NCBI GenBank assembly: GCA_013396915.1
Contig: VWZL01003425.1
Coordinates: 686,869 to 750,868 of the forward strand
Direction: 5' to 3'
Length of the DNA: 64,000 nucleotides
From: Stercorarius parasiticus
Taxonomy: Eukaryota; Chordata; Aves; Charadriiformes; Stercorariidae
The position numbers and the translations under genes were made by a program. This document shows, one piece after another, positions 38,029-51,768 of this stretch (within the stretch, counting starts at the first letter, position 1; each line of letters starts with the position of its first letter). The notes beneath the pieces were generated by a model. The model made no database searches. It was not told the origin of the DNA and worked only from the letters and a program-made list of their open reading frames with translations.

Positions 38029-39086
38029 GTAAGAAATCCAGGTCATATTTAAATAAAGTCTTACCAAAAGACTGTATATGTTTTTCTCTTGTATTTTCAT
38101 TTCTTTTATTTATGACACACATCTGATCTGCAAGAGTGTCTTTTTCTTTCTTTATAATTAGACTGATACCAATGAAAAAAGCTTGAAACAAGGCTTCAAA
38201 TGCTGCAGTACAAAAAAAATTATATTGTTTCTCCTGGGAACTAGCTTCAAACAGAAAGTTTGTAATAGAACCACAAGTAAGTTTAGACTTCTTGCCTGAA
38301 GTGCTGAGACAGTACAGCCATAATCATCGCTAGAAGCATGTGTATGGCAAAGAAAATGTTTTTTTTTTTTTACAGTTCAGTTTCATTATACAGTAGCTGT
38401 TGCAAAAGGACCATAAAATGAACAATCTCAGCTGCTGTTTGTAATGTAGCATTTAGAGGAATGTGGATGCAGAAGGAAATACAAATGCCTTTAAGGTAGA
38501 TTTTGCAAGTGTTTCTTGGTTTGCTTTGGGAAGCTGGGGCTGAGACCATGTCAGTTGTTGCACTGGAATTTAGTTGGTGGTGCTTACAGTGAATGTTTCT
38601 GACTGTCAGCCGTAGTAACAATGCACGTCACATTTAAGTGTAGTTTCAAAGCAGTCTTGTTTGGTTTTGCATACATTTATTTCATGCCCTAAGAAATACT
38701 GAATGCCATTATTAGTATGTATATATTTTATGCCTTGCGTAGTATCTGCCTGAACAGGACACGTTTTGATGTGTTAATTAATATATTTGTTCCGGTAAAA
38801 TAAGGCTTTTTATTTCCATTGTGTTTTAGCTGTATTTTTACACAGTTAATATTTTACGTTATGCTAGGCTATGTCCTGGAGGAGAAGCGTGTATTTTATT
38901 TTTAAAGCACAGAAGTACAAGCCCTGTATTTATCTAAAGTGAATGTGACTACTGAGGGACAGCACAAGAAAGGTCTGATAGTTGGCTTGATAAGAAGAGT
39001 TCATTACTGAGCTTTCTAGCAAATGTGCTGTGTAAGGACAGTCTTACCTAACAGCAGCAACTCAGTTCATGATATTATTATTACAG
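38029..39086 (+). other. CRYBG3: CRYBG3 intron, 1.06 kb
   Basis: This GT-AG intron splits domain 1 between its two Greek keys, in phase 2, just upstream of a conserved Trp codon. It has T-rich and A-rich tracts (for example T12 near 38360) and no recognisable repeat. Confidence 0.88.
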
Positions 39087-39234
39087 TTGGATTTTTTATG
39101 AGAAACCAAAGTTCCAGGGTCGGAAATATGTACTAGAAGAAGGAGAGACTGTGCTGGATCACCTTTGGGATCTCCCGGGCATGAAACATCGTCGAAGAAA
39201 CCTCACAGTTGGTTCAATCAGACATGTAACAAAG
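39087..39234 (+). CDS. CRYBG3: CRYBG3 crystallin domain 1, second Greek key
   Basis: This is a 148-nt exon. The first T completes Cys, followed by WIFYEKPKFQGRKYVLEEG, a textbook Greek key: W-x-x-Y/F, aromatic corner F, Gly, then a tyrosine-rich strand and EEG turn. It closes with LTVGSIRHVTK and donor AAG/GTATAG. The loop with HLWDLPGMKHRR is longer than in the other even motifs. The exon ends in phase 0. Confidence 0.95.
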
Positions 39235-42041
39235 GTATAGACTTTGTTGATAATATACTCGCATACATAATTAATTTCTGTTGGCAATAGTGGTGTATTA
39301 CTAGCAGCGGACAATGTGTATATGCTGTATTTCTGATTTTATTCAAGTTTGCTATGAATCACATTTTTTTACCTTCAGGATAAGTTTTCCTTCAAGATAG
39401 GCCTTTCCTGCACTAAATTTCCCTTTCTTCCTGAAGGTAATGAGCAGATGGATTATCTTACTCTGCCACCATCTTTACCTGACACAGTGACTCCCTTCGT
39501 TTTAGGTGTTTACCTGTCCAGTTAACTGAAATTAAATGGGGTTCATATTTTCCAAATAAGTGTTTATCTTAAGCTTAAACTGTCTACTGTGTCTGAATGG
39601 ATTCTGTTTCAGAAGTTAGTAGTTGGGTTTCCAATCCCATTTGTATGGCGTGGCCTCCAAAAATTACTGTCGCTCGCTCTGCAGCTTTGTGCTATCTGTA
39701 GGGGTTCCATGTGGACAAGTGGTGCACCTCAGCATCTGGCTCTGTGTACAGCCAGAAGTTTAAAAGGCGTTTTGTTGAAAAGATAGGAATCAAATGCCTA
39801 AAACTAAATATAATGCATCCATTGTTATGCAGTGAATGGGTAATATATTTACCAGATCGTGTGATTTAAGAAGACGAAGTGCTCTTGTTGTTTAGCACAA
39901 CATTCCAGTTATTCACAGGGTAATAGCCCTTTACTGCTAGAGAATTAACACTTGTATCGCAATGTGAAAGTTTTTCAGAAATACTGGTGTTTCTTTGTTC
40001 TTTGCTGGTATAGAGGTCATTTTAAAACTGATAACCTTTTTGTCGTCAGTACAGGGCCATAATGTCATAACCATTAGAAATTCTTCATTCTCTCATTAAG
40101 ACTTAACAATAAATAAAATTCAAAAGAGGCTGTCTGAGGGCGTGAATGATGAGGTTAACATTTATTTGAGCTAAACAAATTAAAAGCATTTGACCAATAT
40201 GGAGTGTGAATATTGATCAGTAATGTAGAAGGCAGCTAAATAATTAAAGTAGTACCACAATAACATGTGGAATTATGGTCTGAAGCCAAGGGAAGCTGGG
40301 TGTGTCTTGGGTATCAAAGAAATCCCTTCAATAGGAAAGGCAGTGTGGTTAGCTTCATCGTTGCTTGATAAAAATCTTCGTAATACAGCTAAATAAGTTC
40401 GAGCATTGTTCTTCCAGTATGTGGTTCATTTGTGTGGAAGACAGATGGAAAGCTTTGTTTACAGTATGCTAGTTGAGGAATCAACACTTTTTCTTGTGTA
40501 ACTTAAACCTCTAGCGGGTATGGTTGGTTGGGAGGACTTTTGCTGCTAGTCCATAGGGCTGGTTGGAGCTAGTGTCAGTGTGGAACTCGCTAGTCTGGGT
40601 TTTGTCCTCTAAACCTTGATTTGTGAAAGTATCCCTCTTTTCTAGGTTGTACTTCAGCTGCTGTGGAACTACTTTTAGAATATCGTTTGCCATAGTGATA
40701 CTTTTCTTTCTTTTTTGGTGAAAAATACAGGCATTGCTTTTAATTGACAAATAGCTGTTTCTTTTTCAGGCAGCTTGTGTGTGTGTGATCTGCAGGATCA
40801 CATGTTTTACTGTCATTCTCTTTTTCATAGGCTGGGTAACTCAGTGGGTTTTCTCCTGCCTCATTTGGTCATACTGGCTGTGTGTCCAGGCTGTCTGGCT
40901 TGCTTTCTAATTCTTTATTGGCTTTTTATGGTGCTTGTTTAACAACTGCTCAGATGCCTTGAGTTGGCAGATTTGAAAATTGGCTAAATATTTGAGAAGA
41001 AAATGGCTTGCCAAGAAGAAAAAAACCAGATGTTTACTAAAGAAACGATAGGAGGTACATTTAATATTATTTTTATTTTTTACCAGCAGATGTTGGTTTG
41101 CTGAGAAACAGTCTGCCAGTAGCTTTGTCCTCTGATTTGGCTTCAAGCCTCCACAAAAAGCAAAGGTTCTGTTAGCTTTGTGGTTAGCCTGTGGCTTGAC
41201 TTACTGTGGATGCACATTAGATGTATCCATGTGTGTTTAATTTGAAGGAATTTAGGAGGAAGGGGGAAAGATCCCAAATGAACAGATCGTGCAACTAGTA
41301 AAACGAAGACCTATTTGAAGTAATGAGGAGTCTGAATTCCACTAAGGCAAGTCAACATGGGCCTAAGCTAGCAAAATCTGCCTGCACACACAGGTTCGAT
41401 GCAGCTCCTGCAGCACAATCTCTTTAGCCAAGTCAGTTCTCTGGTCTACTGCAAAGGCATACATTAATCTTATGGACTTGGAGGGCTTTTTCTATCTGTT
41501 TCTGGAGCCCAAAAAGCGTGCTAAACGTTTCTTTCCCAAAAACAAGAGCCGAGAAGAGCTGATGATGTTTCCATTCTTGAGTAATCTTGTAAACCACTAT
41601 TTTGCAAGGTGATGAGATCTGAAACAGCAGTTTATAATCTCTGTCTGCAAGACAGTTAGGCAAGGAATAACTGGATTCCTTGTGGACTGTCCATAAGCAA
41701 AGCTCTTTGTAATGGGAATGTTCACAGTATTACATGGAGGGTGTGTTTCTTTTTTTTGGTGTGGTTTGCTAGGTGAAAAGAAGTTATTAATTCAAGCAGT
41801 GACTACTTTGTCAGATGCCATAGGAAGACACCTAGTAGCTTCAGATTGTATCATTGGCTAGTTAGTATTTTCAGGACAGTAGTAATTAATTTCCTTAATA
41901 TTATTTTACTTTACTACCAGCCCTGTTGAGTCTGTAGTTTGATTTGGTGGTGATAGGTAGGAGCAAGAGTGGTACAGAGCAGGAGAACTGGGAGAAAATT
42001 ATGAGTGGATAAAAAAGGCTGGAGTATCAACAGAGAGTAAG

Positions 42042-42072
<31 letters not shown>

Positions 42073-45000
42073 TGCAGAAGCTGAGAACGTCCCAAGGATA
42101 AGTTGTGTATTGAAAGTAAGATGCATGTCTAGACTGTATTAGCAATCCTGTGAATACCATAACTAATTAGGCCTGGTTTTCAACAGGCTCTTCTCTCATC
42201 ATTGTTTTGGCTTTAGCTTAAGAAGCCAGACTTAAGTAATTCTTTATCCTGTTGTTGACATAAAGGGCTACCTCATTTAAATAGACTATTTTGATCACTT
42301 CAGTCACAACAGCTTACAGCTCCAAGGAGAAGATTTAGCAGTGCTGAAACTACTTAGCCCTGCTGGTGGTATTAGGGCTATAACCCTAGATCGGAAGAAG
42401 GGTAAACAGCTAAGACCACCTTGAGGGGGTTGAAGGCTCTGGTCGGAGCTCTTGGTTAGACTAGAAAAATGTCAGAAGCCACCGAAGAGTAATATTTAAT
42501 GCTAAGGTCTTGAGGGTCATCTTGACCCTCTTCAGAAGAAGCCTTAACCTTTCTGCTGAGGGGTGTGTCGCTGCTTTGGAAGTGTCTTCTCTGCGAGCTA
42601 GCGAGAGTATTCCCTGTGCTTTTGGAAACATCTCTGCTCCCAAAAGACCATGACGGAAGCACAGGCCCTCCAGAATAACTCTGGAGGTAGGAGGGAGAGT
42701 ACTGCAGAGTAAAGGAAGACAGAGTGGGATGCCCGGAGGCTGTGACCTGCCTAAGCATTTGCTGGTTGTGTATTATCGTTGGAAATTAACATAACTACCT
42801 ATTCTGTTTGCTGTGCTTTTTATTCTGTTTTTGCCTGATGTGTTAGTAGGATAATGAATATGGCATGAGTTTGGACTGATAGTGGTGGGATGGCAGGGCC
42901 GTGGGGGGTATATGGAGGAAACTTTCCAGTTTTGGATCTGGCCTGAAACGCTGTGGTAATAGTTTTGCGTGGTAATAGATTTGCATGTGGGTATCTCATT
43001 TGAAAATCTTGACGCCTTGCAAATGAAAGGGCTTCGGACTGAAGGACCTAGTTCTTAACCTGAATGCTATCGTATTCGTGTGGTTTTCATTTTGTTTCTA
43101 AAGGTGGTGGCTTTATTAGGCATGTCAGAGAAGCCTCTGAAAGTAATGATGCCTATTAAATATGCTCAGGCAAATATGAACATGCTAGGGCAAATATTTA
43201 CCAAGCTAAAGCTTACATGCTTCAATTATATAAATTAATGGCATAGTATCTGAGCGTACATCTGCAAATACAGTGTTCACCTCATACAGTAATACTAAAT
43301 TTTTTCACTTTCTGCAGTCTGCAGACTCAATATTTAAGTCAAAATGTACATTTGGGATTTTAAATAAAAGCGCTTAGAAAATATAATGTACTTCTTGCTC
43401 AAACGTTATTACCTTTAAAAATAGGTATTTGAATTGCTTTTGATGGAGACCTCAGTTTACTATGGGATGCTTATGAAATGACTTTGTGGACTTAATCTAA
43501 CAATGACAAAAATGCCATTGCAACGTGAAGAGGTTTTTTTACCACTGTCAAAATCTGGCTGGAGGGACATGGTGATAAGTAGGAGAGATTTTATTATGAG
43601 TGCTTGTGCTTTACCTGCCCTTTGGAGAACTGCTACATTCTTCATCTGTTGAGGGTGGAACCTGCCTCGTGAGCTTCAGAGTCAGGAAAGCAAACTTGAA
43701 AAGAGAATACAGACTGGCTTTTTCCAATCTTCAAATGAAAAAAAAAAAAAAAACAAACACAACCTCCTACTGAATTAAAATTAAAAATACTCTGTCTCAT
43801 ATTCTGTCTGAGCCCGCAGGCAAGCTTACTTTATTTTGCCACTTGTCTAGTCTTGTAAATACTTCGTTTCAGAATTTATCTGACACCATTAAGAGTCTGG
43901 CATCATTATTTGTGGAATACTTATAGGTGCAACTTCTGGTTTTCCATATCAATCTTTATTGTTGGATTCACAGGTTTCAGCCTTCTCATGTATCCGGTAT
44001 TATTAGGAAAAAAAAAAACCAAACCCTGAACATCCAATAATTCTTAACTGTGATTTAATAAGATATGTATACATGTGAAAACTATGAGGAGACTTCTTTT
44101 TTAAAAAAACTTGTCTAGCAATACACTTAGAATTGAGGAACAATGTTCCTTAGCACTTTGCCATAAAGTAGCATTATACTAAAAGTCTTTTTTCCCTAGT
44201 TTTTCTGGTTTTGCTCATCTGAAAATAAAAATTCTGGTACTGCAGTTTTTGTTCTGAAAACAAATAACATGCATTGTTTGCAAGGCACAATACAGAGGAA
44301 ATACGAATTGCCAAAACACAGGATACTGTGTTACTTCAGGTCTCATGAGGAAAGTGAAATAATATCCTGAAGCCCATCTATTACAATTGCCATATTTATT
44401 GCTGACAGTTAAATAACTACTGAAAGAACTTTGCTAACCAAAAAGAGGTGTGTTTCTAGATGTGGGATGTTACTCCATCGTTTGAAAGCTCCACTCAAAA
44501 CCTATGTGAAAAGGGAGAACAAGTAGGTGGTGTCATGAGATGAGGTGCTGTAGCTTTAAGAGTTTTTGTGCCCTGATGCTGGGTTCCTCTGCAAGCTCTT
44601 GTGTTTTGACTTTTGAATCTGGTAGAAGCCACAGGCCATGTGGCATCTCTGTCATGATGTGACCCTGCTGGGGTCCTCAGCAAATCCAGTAACCAGGTGC
44701 TCCCATGAGGGCACCCTCAGGGACAGCTTCTTGTCCCACTTCTCCAGTGCACATTCAAGGAGCATCTTCCTCCAGCCACATTTAGGACTTTCGGAGTCTC
44801 TTCATGCTATCCAAGCCCTTTAGCCTAATGCAAATGGGCCATGAGTCAGGAGGGTAAGGGAAAGGGTGCTGTGAAGTTATCACTGAAGGTTTCCAGCTAC
44901 AGCTGAGCAAACTCTGTAAGCACGTGAGAGAGCTGCCTTTCACTGTAACAGGAAGACTGTTCCGTAATGCGCTGCTGAAGCAGGGCCTTACAGAAGATCT

Positions 45001-45717
45001 TCGTTGATTCTTGACGTGTTTGAATGNCACGTGTGCAATAAGTTGTTCTTCAGCATAGTCTCTATCAATAGAAAACCTTCAGTAAGGTAACAGAGATTGT
45101 TCCTTAGTAACAGAAAAACAGCCAACGTGTTTATTTAACTAAGCAACTATTTTCCAGTACTGTTCTTTTTGTTTCTTTGTGCAAAATGCTGTAAATTTAT
45201 TTAGCATGACAGAAAAATGAGCTCATATGACTTGACACTGTAGACAGATGCATTACAGAACCTAATTTTCACCGAGTGGGGGAAGTGGGAATGAAGTACT
45301 AGACATTTCTAGAAAGTTTTAATTATACGTGTGTCATAGCTATCTATACGTGTGTTATGAAGCACTGTCTTTTAAAAAAAAAAAAAAAGCAGTGTTACAT
45401 GCATAGTTTGTCTATCAGTAAATAATGTTGGATCATTTACTTGGAGAGTCTTTAAACAGCTTTTTGAAGGTAGCCTAGTAGGCATATATGCATAGTTTTA
45501 TTTGAGAGTCAGTGGGAGCCGGAACTTTACTTCCCTTAACTTTTCTAAAAGTCCCAGTATTCATGTAAAAACCTTCCATCGTATGAAACCAGGAGTTAGA
45601 TTAGAAGGGTGAGAAGACAAGGGGGAAAAGAAGGAGACATTACTGGTCTTTCCCCCACTGCAATGGGGCAGACTCGGCAACTGTGGGTAAGCCTTACCTT
45701 TTGACTTGTTTCCGCAG
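39235..45717 (+). other. CRYBG3: CRYBG3 intron, 6.5 kb
   Basis: This GT-AG intron lies between crystallin domains 1 and 2. It contains a poly-A tract of about 25 at 42044-42069, a second A-run near 43739-43753, a perfect oestrogen-response-type palindrome at 42515-42527 and a single N at 45027. No CR1 or other repeat family is recognised and no gene is supported. Confidence 0.78.
42512..42530. promoter_or_regulatory. Perfect inverted nuclear-receptor half-sites, 3-nt spacer (ERE-like)
   Basis: GAGGGTCA-TCT-TGACCCTC is a perfect 8+8 bp inverted repeat. Its core GGTCA-TCT-TGACC is the consensus oestrogen-response-element palindrome (GGTCAnnnTGACC). A match at ten fixed positions is expected less than once in 64 kb of random sequence. 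Whether a receptor binds it is unknown. It may equally be a chance hairpin. Confidence 0.3.
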
Positions 45718-45857
45718 GACTGTGGCGTTCCAGAGGTAGAGTTCTGCCTGGCAGCTGGTGCTACAGAGGGACTTCCTATCTGCATACAGAGTGCAGTTGC
45801 CAACTTAGAAGAACTGGATGTTGAGAAAAACCCTTATATAAGTATCAAATCAGGAAT
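45718..45857 (+). CDS. CRYBG3: CRYBG3 crystallin domain 2, first Greek key
   Basis: This is a 140-nt exon, phase 0 in and 2 bases out. It reads DCGVPEVEFCLAAGATEGLP through NPYISIKSG, ending with AT of a split Ile codon before donor GTGAGT. The motif is less canonical: the aromatic corner is lost, though a Gly is kept (ATEG). This domain is recognised chiefly by its place between domains 1 and 3 and by its exon phases. Confidence 0.92.
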
Positions 45858-47209
45858 GTGAGTACTGAACACTTTTAAGAGCATTTTGCTAGCAGGTAGA
45901 GGCGTAACTTCATGGGGTGAAAGTCAGTCAGCAAGAGGAACAGTATTTGGGTTTTTTTGGCTACAAATCAGTTAACATATAGTAGATATTCCCAGCTCTA
46001 CACTTCAGCATTGTGCTATGTGGCCTCCTAGCAGTGGAACCAAATTTTTGGAGGCATTTTTCCTGTAGTTGCTGGCAGAAGTCTTCTATAATTCCATCTT
46101 TGAGTAGCTTTATAAATAGAACAAGCAGCTCAGCTATCATTAGCTTTTGGTTCATTGGAGAATAGATACTGTTTCCCTAGTCACCCACCCTGTTATAACT
46201 ATAACACAATGGCTGAATTCCAAAAAATTAATATTACATCATGCAAGCATTCCTCGAGCTGCAGCCATATCCTGGCTTTCTGGAGAGAGGTGATGCAATA
46301 TGATACAGGCCCCTCAGTAGCCTAGAATTTTCCTGTATTCAGCAGAATAGTCTGTTTCCTGGGTAAATGGCCAGCACTTCACAGTTCTGAAGTTTGGGAA
46401 TCCTGTGCCTCTTATAAATTGCAGAATGACATTAGCTATTCTGTTGAAAAGGGTCTTGAGTTTGCCTTTCCATGTGAGCCAAGCCTTCCTTCCTGTGATC
46501 TCACAATATGCGCGTGAAGCTTGAGGTGGTGAAGGAATTAAAAATGGAGTTTTGTCTTAGTTTTGATAGAACTTAGTTTAGCTTTTAACTGCTTGTAGTC
46601 TGTTTGTAGTTTTAAGAAAGTAATTTTCCGTATGGCTCAATGCCTCTTCCTCCATTCCTTATTTGGTCTACTTACCCTGTGTCCAGCTTTTGCGTTCAGC
46701 TTACTTTTTGATTTAAAACAGTCTGAAGGAGTCTTGGTGTTCTTATTCTTCATATTAAAATTATGATAGCCTGCTTTCCAATGGATTGCTGTAAATAATC
46801 GTATTTTAATAATTTCCACTGAAAAAACTGAGTGCGATTGATGTTAGAAGCCTCTTAATTCCTAAGGTGCCAGTCCTCAGTAAAATTTGATGCAAGCGTC
46901 TTGTCTTCAATACTGGCATTGGTTTTGTATACTACAGTGTAACAAACTGGCTTCTTAAGGTAAATGAACGAATTGGTAATTTTCTGCTCTTTCATTCATG
47001 TTTAGCTTGGATTGAGAAAAAGTCTCTGAGATCATCTTAGCATTGATGTTGCCAGTGTATTTAAATAGAGCATGGTTTTGATGTTCTGGCAGTATTAAAA
47101 CACATTGTCTAGCTCTGATGAGTACAAAAAGAAAAGTAATTTTAATAAGATCATTGTATTTGTAACATATCTGGTAATAGTAATAAATCCTTTATCCTTA
47201 TTGTTATAG
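45858..47209 (+). other. CRYBG3: CRYBG3 intron, 1.35 kb
   Basis: This phase-2 GT-AG intron lies between the two Greek keys of domain 2. It has donor GTGAGT and acceptor TTGTTATAG. No repeat or gene is recognised. Confidence 0.88.
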
Positions 47210-47324
47210 ATGGCTTGCTTATTCAGACTTTAATTACAAGGGAGAGATGAAGGTTTTGGAAGAATGTGATTCACCATCTGAAATTCCTTCAGCAGATGTC
47301 AAGTCTTTGCGTCCCTTAAAAATG
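47210..47324 (+). CDS. CRYBG3: CRYBG3 crystallin domain 2, second Greek key
   Basis: This is a 115-nt exon. Its first A completes Ile, then WLAYSDFNYKGEMKVLEEC gives the full W-x-x-Y...Y-x-G signature. It ends SLRPLKM at donor GTGAGG, in phase 0. The -RPLK(M) ending matches the -RPIK(L) ending of domain 4, which is the last strand of the fold. Confidence 0.95.
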
Positions 47325-48490
47325 GTGAGGACTTCCCAATTCCCTAATAGGTCGTGTGACTGCCTTTTTCTACCATTGTTGTTTCCTACCGAAGGTTTTG
47401 ATCTAAATATAACTTAGGTTCTAACATCCTTTCAGAGTTAATCCTTAAACATTGTAAGACTCCTCTCACACCACAGTGCGTTTGCAGTGTTGTAATGGCA
47501 CAGCATTCGCTTGTTCCAGGGCTTGCTGGGCTCCTGCATCTGCCCAAGTAAGAACACATAGTCAGAGGGAGCGCCTAATTCCTTAGGACACCTTCCTGGG
47601 GAGCTGGTGGTGTTGAGGGGAGACCAAATAAGACATAACTGAAGACTCGTAATTGTCTTGCAACCAACACCAATTCATTACCTAAAAAGACTTTTCAGAA
47701 GTTGTTGATTTTTTTTTTTTTTTTAATGGTACGGCTAGAGTCTACTGGGGATGAAAGACCAGGTGAGGAGTGTATTACTGAAAAGTGGTAGTATTCCTGT
47801 GACCACACATTGCAGAAACATCTTGGGAGGCGCAGCTAATTTTTGTTACAACAGACAGCATGTAGATCTAAATATGAAAGATGTGGAAGGGTATAACACG
47901 TAATTCTACTGTACACATAGCAAGTCTACAGAAAGAAAGTTTAAGACCCACAAAGGAATAAGATCTAGCAGCTGTCTTGTTAGTCGCTCATGGGAGGTAG
48001 GTATCTTATTTCCCACAGAACATCATTCACTAACATTTCCAGAGAAAATGCATTTGTTGTATTTGCTATTTGACCATAGACATGAATATGTCAGCCTATG
48101 TTTTCTTTCTCTTCTATAGTTTCTTAGAGTTTCATCACTTGTGCTTAAGAAACTTGAAATATATACAACACAGCTTTAAAAGTTACATTTTAAAAATTGG
48201 TCAATGTAAATGAATTAAAAAAACACAAAGTAAATATTTGCTTTAGAGTGCTAATAGACAACAAAGGAATAATTTAAAATTGCTTACACCCCTACAGGCT
48301 TGTCAACGCACTGATTTTATTTGTAGGTCAGGTTTATGGTGTCCCTGGCTTTTATGAATTATCAGAGTATTTAAACTAGTTTTTGATTTGGCCAACACTG
48401 AAAATGATGAATATAATTACAAAGGCTTTGTGATCTGATAGTACTGTAAAATACATGTCAAATGCCCCTTTTTTTTTCCCCCCCCTAGGG
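47325..48490 (+). other. CRYBG3: CRYBG3 intron, 1.17 kb
   Basis: This GT-AG intron has a strong acceptor: a pyrimidine tract of T9 followed by C9, then TAG. It contains a T14 tract near 47708. Nothing else is recognised. Confidence 0.88.
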
Positions 48491-48526
48491 TGGACTAAAG
48501 GTACAAATGCCAATGAATGTCAAGGT
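48491..48526 (+). CDS. CRYBG3: CRYBG3 linker exon before crystallin domain 3 (12 codons)
   Basis: A 36-nt micro-exon, phase 0-0, codes GGLKVQMPMNVK. It has a very strong pyrimidine tract before its acceptor and donor AAG/GTAAGC. It connects domain 2 to domain 3. Its size makes it easy for gene finders to miss. Skipping keeps the frame. Confidence 0.9.
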
Positions 48527-49615
48527 AAGCACTGAGGACACTGACAATAAAATATAAGCACACTGGAAATGCAAAACCTTTATTTAGACTGTTCTCTTTT
48601 TGTTGGGCACGTGATGTTTGATTAAGTATTCAATGTTTGCTGCTGAAGGAAAATTCACTAATACTGTCAAGTCCACTTTCTTGCTAGTGTTTCATGAGAT
48701 TAAAAGTAGTAGTAGTATGGTTTTTACTTATTAGGAGAATGGGAATTTGCTATAGAAAAACTGTAAAGCTTTTACAACATAAAGTGAGTTTTTTCTGACT
48801 GACATATCAGTCACTGTAATGGAAAGGGGTCAGGAGAGATTTTTCCATTTAATGTATAAAGTGTAAAAAAAAAAAAAAAAGGGGGAGGGAGGTGGGTGGG
48901 GATGAAGGGGGCAGAAATAGGACCCTTCCTTGACCCTTCTGTGATTTAAAAGCAGAAAGCTAATCCAGAGCTATTGCTCGTTTTCTCTCCGTTTTCTATT
49001 TCTCCATAAAAATGCTAATGCTTTAGGTAACTTAATTATACAAATGCATGCAAGACTCAGGAATTTTTCTAATAAATATTACAATAAATATTAATACTAT
49101 TAATAGCTGATCTGTGTGGTTTTGTAGATGAGGAATCCAGAGGGTGTGTTAACTGCAGTAACTGAAATAACTTCAGCAAAGTACAGAGAAAGACCTCTTG
49201 TCTACTGTTGAGGGGTCAAGCTCAGTGTGTCTAGCTGTGACCAGGTAGGATTCACTGCAGGCTAATATACACTGCCCAGGCATAGGATTACAGGATAAAT
49301 CACAGTCACATAGCTCCAGAGTGCATTTATGTATATAGAATTGTGTGAATAAGTATCCTTCTGTGGAAATGTCTGCAAGTAGCCTGAGAAGCCTATCTAA
49401 ATCCAAATAGGGCCTCTTCAGCTTCTAGGGTACTCAAGGATCAGAAGGACTGGTGAATGCAACCCTGAATTTTCTTCATAGTGGTGGCTTGTTCGGGCGT
49501 GTGAGGGAGAGGAAGGTGTCTTTCACATACTGTAGCAATATACACCCCCAGACTTTCAAGTCTGGCATACTCATATTCAGGGCATACTCAAGGCATTGTT
49601 CAACATGTTTTCTAG
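48527..49615 (+). other. CRYBG3: CRYBG3 intron, 1.09 kb
   Basis: This GT-AG intron contains A16 followed by a G-quadruplex-type tract at 48881-48901. The rest is unremarkable. Confidence 0.88.
48881..48901 (+). other. G-quadruplex-type tract
   Basis: Four G-runs of 5, 3, 3 and 4 bases are separated by loops of 1, 4 and 1 bases, with a 16-base A tract directly before. It lies on the coding strand, so it would also be in the pre-mRNA, about 355 nt after the 36-nt micro-exon. G-tracts in introns can influence splicing of neighbouring small exons; that role here is inference. Confidence 0.6.
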
Positions 49616-51768
<2,153 letters not shown>

